64,000 bases of DNA from Phymorhynchus buccinoides (GCA_017654935.2 CM065712.1:27143030-27207029); one strand, 5' to 3'. Numbered from the stretch's first letter, positions 1 to 11,519 are shown. The notes: generated from the sequence alone by a model not told the origin. A program made the numbers and translations.

Positions 1-129
1 AAAGCTTTTTGTTGTTGTTATTGTTGTTTTTCTGTTCGTTGTTGTTGTTATTGTTTTGTTTTGTTTCTAAACTCACAATGGAAGGATTTTTGGAGACATG
101 CATTCTTTGTTTGCGTTGGGTGTTCCCTT

Positions 130-600
<471 letters not shown>

Positions 601-845
601 ATTAACAAATTATGTCCCAAAAAACCCAAAGGGCGCTAATTACTGAAACATGTGTGCGGAACGAAGCGGGTTTCAGTTATCTCCCTTTAGCTTCTGGGTA
701 ATCTTAATGGAAACCTGATCCATCGACCGAATGGTCCATTATATTAGATTGGCCACGAATGTTAACAACATATTATCGATTTCCTTAAACATGTTAGCCA
801 ACGCAATACACTTTATCGTGCGCACGCATAGTTCGAATTAGATAC

Positions 846-1150
846 GCGCTGTAGCTCAGTTGGTTAAAGTCCGAGTCGCTAGCCCGTAATCCGTCAGGTT
901 TGCGAGTGCGCGGGTTCGAACCCAGCTCGGTTCACAGTGGTGTGTCCTTGGGAAAGGCACTTTACTCCTATCTTCCTCACTCCACCCGGGTGTAAATGGG
1001 TACCTGACGTCAGTTAGGGGGAAAAAGTCCTTCGGATGAGGCTTTTCAAAAACCGAGGTCCCGTGTGCGGACGCATGCACAAGATCTTGCGCACACTTTA
1101 AAGTCCATCACACTATTCGGTACAAGTAGGCCGTGTGTGCCGGTGGGATG
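846..1150 (+). mobile_element. tRNA-derived SINE
   Basis: The head carries an A-box-like TAGCTCAGTTGG at 852-863 and a B box GGTTCGAACCC at 913-923, the internal RNA polymerase III promoter of tRNA-derived SINEs. The boxes are about 61 bp apart, longer than in a compact tRNA gene. Downstream is a body with TCCTTGGGAAAGGCAC and CCACCCGGGTGTAAATGGGT. That body resembles, from memory, the conserved central domain shared by several metazoan SINE families, but I cannot assign the family. The 3' boundary near 1,150 is a guess; no clear tail or target-site duplication was found. A functional tRNA gene is unlikely because no normal acceptor-stem pairing or discriminator end is evident. Confidence 0.8.
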
Positions 1151-1224
1151 GATGACACGACGCCATTGTTGCATTGTTGCTATGGTATTTGACGGAGTAA
1201 TGGAGGTATTTCCTTTGTTGTGAG

Positions 1225-1320
1225 TGAAACATCCGAAGACCCTATTTTCTTAATTTTGGGAGGTAAGGATAGGCCTAATGTTAATATATAGGGGAAGAGG
1301 GGGTCGCAATATTGCATGAT
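1225..1320 (-). mobile_element. MITE family A, internal fragment (inverted)
   Basis: This reads, in reverse complement, as the middle of MITE family A: the AAATTAAGAAAATAGGGTC block and the AGGCCTATCCTTACCTCCC block seen again at 2,033-2,070. Both terminal inverted repeats are missing here. Confidence 0.7.
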
Positions 1321-1394
1321 ATTTTAAGAAGCCCACCCCAATTATCTCACCCTTTCGAAGCAAATTTCAGTTCAGCCCATGAAACGAGCGTTAA

Positions 1395-1893
1395 CCTTTA
1401 CCGCATTCGTCTCATGGGCAAATTTGACTGAAATGACATGAGATAATGGCGGGGGTCTTCCACCCCCCCACTCAGCAAAGAGCCCCGGATTCCCCTAATG
1501 ATGTCACACGAGGAACTCGCAATACTGCAGATATCTTTATTTTAGGGGTCCAGGGAAAACCATTTACGCCGACAAAGTCATTTTTCAGCCAAAAAAAATA
1601 GTTTTAGAGATACCGGATCATGGGTTTGAAACACAGACGCGATGGCGGGGGTCTTCCACGACCCCCTATCTCAGCAAAGAAGCGAATTCCAGTGTTTATT
1701 TTGTCCGGATGGCGGGGGTCTCCCACTACCCCTACTCAATGCACAAATTTGACTGAAAAGTGTCTGTTTCATGAGATAAGCCATGGGCTTCTTACAAAGT
1801 CCATGAAATTTTGAAGATTGCTTAAATAGTCTTCCCCTATAACATGTTTTGTGTGTCAAGGGGTCATGGGCGACCCCAGACGCCCGGTAAAGG
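1395..1893. mobile_element. TTAA-flanked MITE family D, copy 1
   Basis: The element starts CCTTTACCG after TTAA at 1391-1394 and ends CGGTAAAGG before TTAA at 1894-1897. TTAA duplications with short inverted termini are the hallmark of piggyBac-type elements. The interior has repeated GATGGCGGGGGTCTTCCAC blocks and no transposase. It also contains a fragment resembling the start of family A (CATTTTTCAGCC near 1,580), so the copy may be rearranged. Superfamily assignment is inferred from termini only. Confidence 0.7.
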
Positions 1894-2220
1894 TTAAACA
1901 TAACGTAGAGAAAATAAAATCCATTTCGCCGCCAGCCATTTTTCAGCCCAAAAATACCGTTAAACACAACTGGGTAGAGAAAATAAAAGATCTGCAATAT
2001 TGCGAATTCCTTTGTGACATATATAAAATTAGGCCTATCCTTACCTCCCAAAATTAAGAAAATAGGGTCTTTGGATAATAGGTCCTATTTTGATGCCTTT
2101 TAGTGACATGTGTGTTAACCTTTACCGGATCATGCTTTGGACTACACGGACACGATGGCGGGGGTCTTCCACGACCCCCTACTCAGCAAAGAGCAAATTC
2201 TGAGGTGTTTATCCCTGTCC

Positions 2221-2450
2221 GGATGGCGGGGGTCTCCCACGACCCCTACTTGTCAAAGAGGCACCATGTGTTTATCCCTGTCCGGATGGCGGGGGTCTCC
2301 CACGACCCCTACTTGTCAAAGAGGCACCATGTGTTTATCCCTGTCCGGATGGCGGGGGTCTCCCACGACCCCTACTTGTCAAAGAGGCACCATGTGTTTA
2401 TCCCTGTCCGGATGGCGGGGGTCTCCCACGACCCCTACTCAATGCACTGC
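2221..2450. repeat. 63-bp tandem repeat inside MITE D
   Basis: About 3.7 copies start at 2221, 2284, 2347 and 2410. Each contains GGATGGCGGGGGTCTCCCAC and ACTTGTCAAAGAGGCACC. Because 63 is a multiple of three, open frames run through the array, but the protein would only be the repeat. Copies are nearly identical, which suggests recent expansion. Confidence 0.95.
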
Positions 2451-2497
2451 AGTGCTCTTTAAAGTAGGGGTCGTGGGAGACCCCCGTCATCTGGACA
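2405..2497. repeat. Long inverted repeat (hairpin) in MITE D
   Basis: The arm at 2405-2439 is complementary to 2463-2497 at about 33 of 35 positions. The loop is 23 bases and itself contains the palindrome GCACTGCAGTGC. The left arm is the last unit of the 63-bp array; the right arm is one inverted unit. Confidence 0.9.
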
Positions 2498-2736
2498 GGT
2501 ATATCAAAATTACGCGTCATATTACGTCATTTATATTTTATACACATTAATGAAATTTAACACACTTAAAGCCATTTACGTTTTTGACAATGTCATGAAG
2601 TTTCATGAAGATTGCTTAAATAGTTTTAGAGATATAACATGTTTTGTGTGTCAAGGGGTCGTGGGCGACCCCAGAAGTCCGGTAAAGGTTAAACCATTGT
2701 GGTGCTAAAATGCGACATTGGCAGTGAAAGGGTTAA

Positions 2737-2775
2737 TGGTATTTTTCGGCTGAAAAATGGCTGGTGGTGAAAGGG
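2737..2775 (-). mobile_element. MITE family A terminal fragment (inverted)
   Basis: This is the reverse complement of a family A left end (CCCTTTCACCACCAGCCATT). It lies between TTAA at 2733-2736 and TTAA at 2776-2779, directly against the right end of the preceding copy. It looks like a truncated element or an abnormal excision remnant. Confidence 0.75.
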
Positions 2776-2989
2776 TTAAGCAAGAAATAAAGCATTGATT
2801 TACATAGATCTGTGGTTTATTTTCTTTCTTTTTCTCTGCCAAGGGCTGCACTCTCTCAGTGCTTTCAAGTTTTCAGAGTTTTTCCCCCCTTACATCTCAT
2901 GAAATATACTGTATTTTCATAAGGCGATACTTTGTTTTCCTAGACCGAGACCCCTGCGCCTTATATAATATAGTAAGGAACTATAATAT

Positions 2990-3290
2990 CAAAATCTTCT
3001 TCTTCTTCTGCGTTCCCACGCCATATGGCCATAATGGGTAAGGTACGTATGTCTGGTTTTCAGTTTTCACTGCTCTCCCCGCTGCGTACAGCCAAACACA
3101 TTCCGATTTCGGAGGAGCTCAAAGCAGAAAATTGTGAAGATGTTTTTGAAAAAAGGCAGGAGAATGGGCCAATAAGGCAGAAAGATAGTAGATGACAGAA
3201 AGCAAAGGGAAAAGGCAGAGTCAAAGAGAGTGAAAGATTAGAGGAAGTTACAAGCACAGAACTTCCGGAAGGTGGGGGAACTATTTGTAA
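2990..3290 (-). mobile_element. GAA-tailed retroelement family E, copy 1
   Basis: On the minus strand a roughly 290-bp body ends GGGAACGCAGAAGAAGAAG. A simple (GAA)n 3' tail is typical of non-LTR retrotransposons and SINEs. Two more copies lie at 14.3 and 21.0 kb. All three share CCGATTTCGGAGGAGCTC and AGAGGAAGTTACAAGCACAG on the plus strand. This copy lacks the CCCCACGGGGAGG motif found at the far end of copies 2 and 3. No A/B box and no reverse transcriptase were seen, so the class is unresolved. Confidence 0.75.
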
Positions 3291-3584
3291 AATCAAAATC
3301 TGAATTTTGTGTAAAATTTGGCTTACTGCTGGAACCAAAGGGATTATAGTTGGTGCTTTCAAAGGACTGTCTCCAATGCCAGCCCCTTTGACCGAGAGTG
3401 GGGATGTATCCGGGGAAAAGGGCATCTCCGCTGTTGACATGTGCACCAAATGTAGCCCATCCCTCCAGAGTAGCAGAGGTCTTCCTTTGCAATGTGGATG
3501 TCATGGTCGGAAAATGACTGACTGGTTTAGTCTTTACAGACGGCTAGTTTTCACCCGTTTATTAAATATCAGTGGTTGACCCTG
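3291..3584. other. Unassigned sequence between retroelement and minisatellite
   Basis: Open frames of about 90 residues exist on both strands, but neither resembles a family I recognise. It could be a 5' extension of the preceding minus-strand retroelement. It is not called as a gene. Confidence 0.4.
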
Positions 3585-3588
3585 TTTC

Positions 3589-4742
3589 TCTCCATATCCC
3601 TGGGCATAAACTTTCTCCATATCCCTGGGCATAAACTTTCTCCATATCCCTGGGCATAAACTCTCTCCATATCCCTGGGTATAAGCTCTCTCCATATCCC
3701 TGGGTATAAGCTCTCTCTCCATATCCCTGGGTATAAGCTCTCTCTCCATATCCCTGGGTATAAGCTCTCTCTCCATATCCCTGGGTATAAACTTTCTCCA
3801 TATCCCTGGGTATAAGCTCTCTCCATATCCCTGGGTATAAACTTTCTCCATATCCCTGGGTATAAGCTCTCTCCATATCCCTGGGTATAAACTTTCTCCA
3901 TATCCCTGGGTATAAGCTCTCTCCATATCCCTGGGTATAAGCTCTCTCCATATCCCTGGGTATAAGCTCTCTCCATATCCCTGGGTATAAGCTCTCTCCA
4001 TATCCCTGGGTATAAACTTTCTCCATATCCCTGGGTATAAGCTCTCTCCATATCCCTGGGTATAAGCTCTCTCCATATCCCTGGGTATAAGCTCTCTCCA
4101 TATCCCTGGGTATAAACTTTCTCCATATCCCTGGGTATAAGCTCTCTCTCCATATCCCTGGGTATAAACTTTCTCCATATCCCTGGGTATAAGCTCTCTC
4201 CATATCCCTGGGTATAAGCTCTCTTCTCCATATCCCTGGGTATAAGCTCTCTCCATATCCCTGGGTATAAGCTCTCTCTCCATATCCCTGGGTATAAGCT
4301 CTCTCCATATCCCTGGGTATAAGCTCTCTCCATATCCCTGGGTATAAACTTTCTCCATATCCCTGGGTATAAGCTCTCTCTCCATATCCCTGGGTATAAG
4401 CTCTCTCCATATCCCTGGGTATAAGCTCTCTCCATATCCCTGGGTATAAGCTCTCTCCATATCCCTGGGTATAAGCTCTCTCTCCATATCCCTGGGTATA
4501 AGCTCTCTCCATATCCCTGGGTATAAGCTCTCTCCATATCCCTGGGTATAAGCTCTCTCCATATCCCTGGGTATAAGCTCTCTCCATATCCCTGGGTATA
4601 AGCTCTCTCCATATGCCTGGGTATAAACTTTCTCCATATCCCTGGGTATAAGCTCTCTCCATATCCCTGGGTATAAGCTCTCTCCATATCCCTGGGTATA
4701 AGCTTTCCTGGGTATAAGCTTTCTCTCCATATGCCTGGGTAT
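3589..4742. repeat. 25-bp minisatellite, about 45 copies
   Basis: The unit is CCATATCCCTGGGTATAAG plus CTCTCT or CTTTCT, mostly 25 bp with 27-bp variants. A GGGCATAAAC variant is confined to the left end. Because 25 is not a multiple of three and the unit lacks minus-strand stops, all three minus frames stay open for 366-450 residues. These are artefacts of the repeat, not genes. Confidence 0.97.
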
Positions 4743-5072
4743 AAGCTTTCAGCTGTTGGTCGGCGCTCTTTTGCCGTCTCAGGACCGACCTCCTGGAACA
4801 AACTTTCTCTTTCCCTCAGCCACCCACCGACCCCCTCTGCTTTCAACGCTAACCTCAAAACCCACCTAGTGTTCCCCCCGTCATTAAAGCTCCGCTCTCT
4901 TTCTCTTCTCTCTCCTGCCATTAGGTCCGTTTCTGCTGTGTTCCATTTATGTCATCCGTGTGTGTTCGCTTTGTATTGCGATTTTGTTTGCGTTATGAAT
5001 GCTAACGCGCGTGTGCTTCGATTTCTATCAAGATTCAGCACTGTATGTTGTTATGTATTTCTTTTTGACTGA
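4743..5072 (+). pseudogene. LINE reverse transcriptase C-terminal fragment
   Basis: The plus-strand translation contains RRSFAVSGPTSWNKLSLSLS followed about ten residues later by FNANLKTHLV. This is the C-terminal signature (RSF-x-V-x-GP-x-x-WN-x-L ... F-x-x-x-LKTHL) of ORF2 proteins from CR1/L2/jockey-like non-LTR retrotransposons. Only the last 50 or so family residues remain; the catalytic domain is absent. The reading frame enters from the adjacent minisatellite, so this is a 5'-truncated copy. The exact clade cannot be set by eye. Confidence 0.82.
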
Positions 5073-5093
5073 AGTGCAGATGTACTGATTGTG

Positions 5094-5251
5094 TGCAATG
5101 ATTGCAATGAGAGAGATAGGTGACAGCGAGACAGATTTGTTGTTGGGGGAGAGTTGGAATGGAGAGGGACAGTGTGTGAGAGAGAGACAGACAGAGAGGA
5201 AGGTGACAGACATATTTGTTGTTGGGAGAGAGTTGGAATGGAGGGAGACAG

Positions 5252-5304
<53 letters not shown>

Positions 5305-5446
5305 GAGAGGTGACAGCGAGACAGATTTGTTGTTGGGGGAGAGTTGGAATGGAGAGGGACAGTGTGTGAGAGACAGACAGACAGAGAGGAAGGTGACAGA
5401 CATATTTGTTGTTGGGAGAGAGTTGGAATGGAGGGAGACAGTATGT

Positions 5447-5478
<32 letters not shown>

Positions 5479-5581
5479 GAGAGAGGAAGGTGACAGACAG
5501 ACAGATTTGTTGGGAGATAGTTGGGGAGAGACAGTGTGTGAGACACAGTTGTTGGGAGAGAGTTGTAATGGAGGGAGACAG

Positions 5582-5654
<73 letters not shown>

Positions 5655-5760
5655 GGTGACAGTGAGACAGATTTGTTGTTGGGAGAGAGTTGGAATGGAG
5701 AGAGAGAGAGAGAGAGGACAGGCAGAAGTAGACAGAGACAAAGAGATAGACAGAAACTGA
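5094..5760. repeat. GA-rich complex tandem repeat
   Basis: (GA)n tracts at about 5255-5315, 5446-5480 and 5583-5652 alternate with a repeated block, GATTTGTTGTTGGGAGAGAG then TTGGAATGGAG. The block recurs about seven times with degeneration. Frames on both strands are low-complexity peptides. Confidence 0.93.
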
Positions 5761-5789
5761 GAAAGAGAAATAGAGTGGAGGTGGACATC

Positions 5790-5915
5790 AAGGCTGTGTG
5801 TACGCTACATGCAGAAACCTCCTGCACATATCCGCAAATAAGTAAAAGTACCACTAAGGAATAAGCGAATAGGATAAGCGCATGTGCTTTCTGCATGTAA
5901 CGTACACAAAGCCTT
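5790..5915. repeat. 28-bp inverted repeat with 70-bp loop
   Basis: The arms at 5790-5817 and 5888-5915 share about 25 of 28 complementary positions around GTACGCTACATGCAGAAA. It may be a very short MITE or a hairpin; no clear target-site duplication was seen. Confidence 0.6.
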
Positions 5916-6900
5916 CGACCGACACAGAAAAACATCAATGCGTACACGCACACACATTCACGCAAGCATCCACATTGCAAGGATATCAAACTCGAACACC
6001 AGAATAAAGTTTAAAGTTTATTTAGGCTTCTTTTTCTTCTTTTATCAAATTGTTGGTTCCAACATGAAAATGTCATAATATTTTATTATACTTTCTTCAT
6101 GAATTTTCTTTTCTGTACATTTTTTAATTCTCTTTGCCAATACATACTGTATACTTGTTTCTAGTTCTATTTTCTTCATTAATTTTTCACTTCATTTATT
6201 AATTTTTCATTTGTTTTTTTCTTTCATTACGCACTTTTTGTCATTTGGTTGTTTCATTTTGACATTTGTCATTTAGGTTGCTTATCTTACTCATGAATCG
6301 GAATTTAAACAACTTTGTTCGTTATTTTTTCCAAAAATTGTTTATTCATTGTTCTCAAATTTTGTTCATTAATTTTATAAGTCCGTTATTTTTTAAAAAT
6401 GAACTTCAATTTTTTTTTATAGTTCAGTTGAACTTAATTTTGCGGTAAATTGTTTTTATAAAGAGCTGCGAGCCGGCTACCCAACCCTAACTCCACCCTT
6501 TTTCTTTTTTCCTTTTTTTTTCTCTCAAGGGTGGAGGGGGAGGTAGGCTTTCCCCAGTGCTCTGACCAGCCAATGACCTTGACCTTCAACTGACCTTCAA
6601 TTCTAAAAGGGCAAGGGTCAAAGTTAACATGGTGCATCAAAGAAAATAAACCCAACCTTTTTTTCACATAAGCTGGGGGGGAAAAAATGAACAGTCAAAA
6701 TTCCAATGTGATTGTCATTTCTCTAAAATTGCAATAATATTGAAAGCTTCAAATGAATGAAGTGTCAAGACCAAGGCAAATTCCTATTTTTCAAATATTA
6801 ATTTCATCAAATTAACAACAAATGTCAAAGGAATTGACAAACATTTTGTTTCATTATTCCAGAAGATACAAAAGGAAAAAAATATGTGACTGACTGAAAC
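5916..6900. other. AT-rich sequence, no recognised feature
   Basis: T-rich stretches (6,000-6,440) are followed by mixed sequence with a (TTTTTC)-type tract near 6,500. I see no gene, RNA or bounded mobile element here. Confidence 0.5.
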
Positions 6901-6901
6901 T

Positions 6902-7247
6902 TCACTTCATGAAATTCATGTTATCCAAATGATGGGGAAGGGATTATTGTCAGTTGAAAGGTCAAAATCATTTAAATGGTGTGTGCTCACCATGTAGCTT
7001 AAATGTTTATCTTTATTTCACTTCATGAAATTCATGTTATCCAAATGATGGGGAAGGGATTATTGTCAGTTGAAAGGTCAAAATCATTTAAATGGTGTGT
7101 GCTCACCATGTAGCTTAAATGTTTATCTTTATTTCACTTCATGAAATTCATGTTATCCAAATGATGGGGAAGGGATTATTGTCAGTTGAAAGGTCAAAAT
7201 CATTTAAATGGTGTGTGCTCACCAGGTAGTTTAAATGTTTACTTTCA
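6902..7247. repeat. 116-bp tandem repeat, three copies
   Basis: Copies start at 6902, 7018 and 7134 with TCACTTCATGAAATTCATG and are almost identical. The third ends with minor changes just before a LINE fragment. Confidence 0.95.
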
Positions 7248-7562
7248 AACAGCCTCTTCTTTCAAGTCCTCCCTCAAAACAACTCTCTTCAAAACATAAT
7301 CTTTCTCCTCCTCCTCCTGCAAAGGTTATCCATTGAGTTATGTGTGTGCGTGTGCGCGCGCGCGTGTGTGTGTTTTGTTGGTGTGTGTGTGTGTGTGTGT
7401 ATGTGTGTGTGCGTGTGTTTGACCTCAAGTTCGTGTGAGTGTTTTGTGTGTTGTCTAGCTTTTCATTTTGTTAGTATTGTTTTTATCATGATTGTAAGCG
7501 CTTAGGGCTTTTATTAAGATTAAGCGCCCTAAATATTCATTATTATTATTATTATTATTATT
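7238..7562 (+). mobile_element. LINE 3' end with (ATT)n tail
   Basis: The start translates as SSFKSSLKTTLFKT then stop, the C-terminal F-K-x-x-LKT-x-LF motif of LINE ORF2. A (GT)n/(GC)n tract lies at 7340-7420. The 3' UTR contains ATTGTAAGCGCTTAGGGC and ends in (ATT)n at 7534-7562, a common 3' end in CR1/L2-like non-LTR elements. It is a heavily 5'-truncated dead copy. Confidence 0.82.
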
Positions 7563-8904
7563 TAAACAAATCATGAAAAAAAATTCCTGGTTTTTTTTTT
7601 TTTTTAAAGAGAAATTGCTTTCTTGTTTCAACATTATTTTAAAATTAGTACAAAAATGTACATTCTGTCATATCATCACATTCGTAATTTACCAAAATGG
7701 TGACAAGGAAACTACTATTAACATTTAAACAGTTACAAAAATATAAGCATTCTGAACTTCGCTGGCGTGTTTTTTTTCCAGTATTAAAATTGATTTTTTG
7801 TTACTTGATACTTTAATAATGTTCAAAACATTGAATACATTTACTGGTTATTCACTTGTTTTATATATTCCTTCCAAATAATTTTTATAATTGGTTACTG
7901 AGCTCTTGTTAATAATAACACAAGTCAATGACATACTATTTGTTAGATATTATTGGAGCAACAGTGAATCTCAAAGGACCATTACCCGATGCCACAAGGA
8001 CAATTAAAACAGCAAAGGTTCACACCATTGTAGATACCATCAAACCCACAACACATCAGCCAAACTACAGTGATTTGGGTCAATCTTTTAACGGTTCACT
8101 ACCACAACCCGTTTATCGCAACATTCGTTCGACCACATGGGATCCCCAACAATAAAACTGAAAATAAAATATTGGTTACAACTTAGAGGATACCAAGGAA
8201 CGGACAGAGAAGAGAAATACTGACACACACGCCCTAGTGACATTGCAATGATCAACTCTTTCGTTCCTGAGAGCCGCTTTTGAGGTTGAATAGGAGCAAT
8301 TGCAGATTCCTAGCTTTATAGAGCTCTCTTATCTCCCTATTCCTGGGTTTCCAGAGAGAGTAAAACTGTATAGAGGGGGTGTTATGTTATTGTGAACATG
8401 CGGCATATTTTCAGCAGCCTGTTTCTCTTTCATAAACAATACTTGCCCCAGTAAGAAAAGGGAAAAAACACTCATTGCAATGCAATTACAGAAGAGCAAA
8501 GTTAAAAACAGTTGCATCATGTTGCATGATATTACGAGCAAAAGAGGCCCGTAGGAATCAACGGGATAAAAATTTCTCAGCAGCTAAAGAGGTTCTCAGG
8601 AATGAACAGTAGTTGAAACTTCTCTAGATACATAAACCAAAGAGTTAAGTAAAAGATTGCAAATGTGCGAAGTACACAGAAGAGAAATAATGTCTGAGCC
8701 ACACAGCACAAGGATAATCACCGCAGATCACAAGTCCTCGACTTGATCAAAGGGAGCGAAGCAGGAGAGAATAATGCAATCTAATACTAGTAATAGAAAT
8801 ACCCAAGAAAGAACATTCAAAAAGGAACTACGAAAACAATTGCTCACAGTTTATCAATGTAACGCCCCCATGCGATTTACAGCGTTAAGATAGACCTTTA
8901 AAAA
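7563..8904. other. No recognised feature
   Basis: AT-rich sequence. A 75-codon plus-strand frame at 7928-8155 is followed by AATAAAA and AATAAAATA strings. It has no recognisable domain, no splice context I can defend and an ordinary chance length, so I do not call it a gene. Confidence 0.45.
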
Positions 8905-8982
8905 AACATGTTGGGTTTAAACAATAAAGTAACATGTTGGGTTTAAACAATAAAGTAACATGTTGCGTTTAAACAATAAAGT
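8905..8982. repeat. 26-bp tandem repeat, three copies
   Basis: The unit AACATGTTGGGTTTAAACAA plus TAAAGT occurs at 8905, 8931 and 8957. Confidence 0.95.
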
Positions 8983-11519
8983 AAAAAGAATAAATAGTCT
9001 GGTAAATAAATTGATATAAATTTAAAACCTGCTGTAACTAATAAGTAGTTTTCTCTACAAGCAAGATCGTAGATTTTGCTAGCCAAGACAAGATTATAAA
9101 ATAGAATAACGCTCATCAAGTGAGCCCTCAAAGCTTACACTAATACAGTTCTTGCGTAAATGTTGCTTTTAACAAGACATGCTACACACCAAGCTTTGCA
9201 CACCCACCGTTAAACGCCAAGAAAAGATCAACTTTTAGGACAGCAATAATGGTCGGCATTTACGACTTAACTAAAGTAGATAAAATAAAACCGGGAGGCT
9301 GTGTCAAGTCCACTTGATCACTTTTTCAACAATAAAAGGACACCGAACATTTTAAAAAACGCACAACATAACTTGGTTGGTTAGTAAAGCTCAGAAAATA
9401 CTGTATGTGTTAAAAACAAAGAAAAGGTTTCTCAGTGAAAAGTGTGAAGACTACAAAAGAAATGAATTTTCCTTACTAAGGCAAGGGCGAAGTTGGTCTA
9501 CCAAGTCATGGAAAACGCTCATGACTTCTACATACAACCAAACCAATTTTGCGTACTGCAGCAGAATGGTTCTAACAATCAAAATAGATTTTTAAAAAAA
9601 GGAAAAGTCGGGTCCTTGTTTTCAATTCATGCTTCGAAAACACACCTGGGAACAACCGTCCCACAAACACCACACAAAGGCAAGCCATACAGCGATAAGA
9701 AAAGTGATAAAGTCAAACAGACTGATGACGACGGATTCAATACATATTCAGATTCGGTCATTGAATTAGTTCAGTACAGTTCCAATAGGGCATTTGCCGA
9801 GTGGCGGCAACCTTAACTTTCACAAAATTGAATTTAGAAGAGTTGAATTAGAAAGGTCAGCGTACCTCGGGTAGAAGGACTGCTGGTAAATTACTAGTCT
9901 AGTATAGAGAACAAACACTCGTGGCAAATGCCCTATTCAAGATCTCATCATTCAAGGTCAAATTTTGAAACCAATTTTCAATGCAGAAGGATCATATAGC
10001 ATATCATTTATTATTCACTTTGCATAAATAGATCAGTCCTATTTTTGTAGGTTATATATTACTTCAGATCTCCGGCTACGTAAAAGAAAGTGCAAATAAA
10101 AACAAGGATTCAGTACATACACATACATCAAAGGGGAAAATATGAAGGAGGGAATTCGAGAAGACAAAAAAGACTGAAAATTGGGGTCTGGAAGCAAGCA
10201 TAGGAACAAGGAATAAAAAAAAATTTAAACTGAAAACCGTGTGTGTTGGGATACAGCCCCCAGAAAATGAAGCTTCTTCTGTTATCTAAGCCTTAAAAAC
10301 AGTATTAGAGATAAGACTGATATATTTAGTTCATTTTGCATTCATTTATAACCAATAACTTAAGTTTTACTCATTGGGCTTCTTTTTTTTATCTCATAAA
10401 TGTCCTCTTGGACCATCAAAAAAGCTGAAACATGCACAAAAAAAGACTGAAGAGGATCCAAAAAGCTGAAATCAGCCAAAAGACTGACAATTCCCATGCC
10501 CGGTGAAGAAAAAAACCTACTAACCGCAAGCAGAAACGATAGCATGTAAATTGTAATTTGACTACACTTACATAAAAGGGCCTAACCAAATCACTATCAC
10601 AAAGAGAAGGGAGGCCGCTCCATTTTGACCGAAAATTGACACAAGGGGAGATAATAAAAACAAAAGCAAAGTCATTCGTAAATTCTGCCGATCCAGCTCA
10701 AACTTTACATTTATGTGAGCGACATCAGACAATCAGAGAAAAGATATTTGTGAAGGAAATGCAAGAGTTCAGGCAGAAGAATTTAGACAAGAGGCCGATT
10801 CAATGCAAACAACAACATATGAAAAACTGTGACAGTAAACACAACAGTCAGAATATTAACAGACTATGTAGACACTGGTTATTCTTTTCAATCTTATGCC
10901 ATTACATGGATTATATAAATTATACAGATCCATATTGTTTACCGCTTGCTATTGCCGATACCACGACACAGGGGATACAAGAGAGCACGACTGTCGAAAT
11001 TATTACTCATGCAAAGTAGAGCAGGATGGCAGATTGAGGACTCGGAGAGAAAGACGATAACGTATGCAACAGACAAATTTTCATCTTTATGGGAAAACGC
11101 TTGTAACATAAGAGGCCATATACTCGTTGGTACAGACACATGTAAAGAAGGCAAGTTAGTTTTGTTTCTTTTTTTTCTGCTGGTTCTAATGCCAAAGTGA
11201 TAGACAAGATACTGAAGACTGTTGTTCAGAAAACTGCAGACAACATACACAAGAGGACAGCACATTTAATCTTTGTTGAAAACACAACACAACGGAGCAT
11301 AGACTCGGGGTACAGATGTCACAGATGCAAAAGCAGGTTTGTATTTTTTTGTACCAGGTTGTTGAAACCTTGAGATGATAATAGAAAAACTGTAGACTCA
11401 ACAGTACAGACTACTACTGGTAATTGTAATCACAGACAGCACAGATTTGGTTATACAAACAATAACGGATGATCAACAGACTGAGGGATGGGCTGTGGTT
11501 GATGTCTTGACAGTTACAT
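8983..11519. other. No recognised feature
   Basis: Mixed AT-rich sequence. Plus-strand frames of 107 codons (9493-9816) and 127 codons (10636-11019) show no recognisable domain, signal peptide or repeat. They could be chance frames or parts of an unknown transcript. They are left uncalled. Confidence 0.45.

Larger units (their letters stand above)
2119..2688. mobile_element. TTAA-flanked MITE family D, copy 2, nested in family A
   Basis: Termini CCTTTACCGGA and TCCGGTAAAGG form a perfect 11-bp inverted repeat. They are flanked by TTAA at 2115-2118 and 2689-2692. Intact family A copies have a single TTAA at exactly this place (GTGTTAAACCATTG), so the pre-insertion sequence is known. The interior contains a 63-bp tandem repeat and a large hairpin and has no transposase gene. 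Confidence 0.88.
1921..2732 (+). mobile_element. TTAA-type MITE family A, copy split by a family D insertion
   Basis: The left end (CCATTTCGCCGCCAGCC) is a mutated version of the family A terminus CCCTTTCACCGCCAGCC. The right end GGCAGTGAAAGGG is followed by TTAA at 2733-2736. The body is interrupted at its internal TTAA by the element at 2119-2688. Without that insertion the copy is about 240 bp, like the intact copies at 21.9, 26.5, 26.7, 36.7 and 49.0 kb. The left flank is not TTAA, so that edge has decayed. Confidence 0.8.

Noticed and set aside
846..923. A functional tRNA gene
   Set aside because: A and B boxes are present, but spacing is abnormal, no acceptor stem closes, and a SINE body follows.
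3534..4921. Three overlapping minus-strand reading frames of 366-450 codons
   Set aside because: They are the three frames of a 25-bp minisatellite without minus-strand stops. The peptides are the same repeat in shifted register.
7928..8155. A 75-codon frame followed by AATAAA-type signals
   Set aside because: The length is within chance for AT-rich DNA, with no domain and no splice or promoter context.
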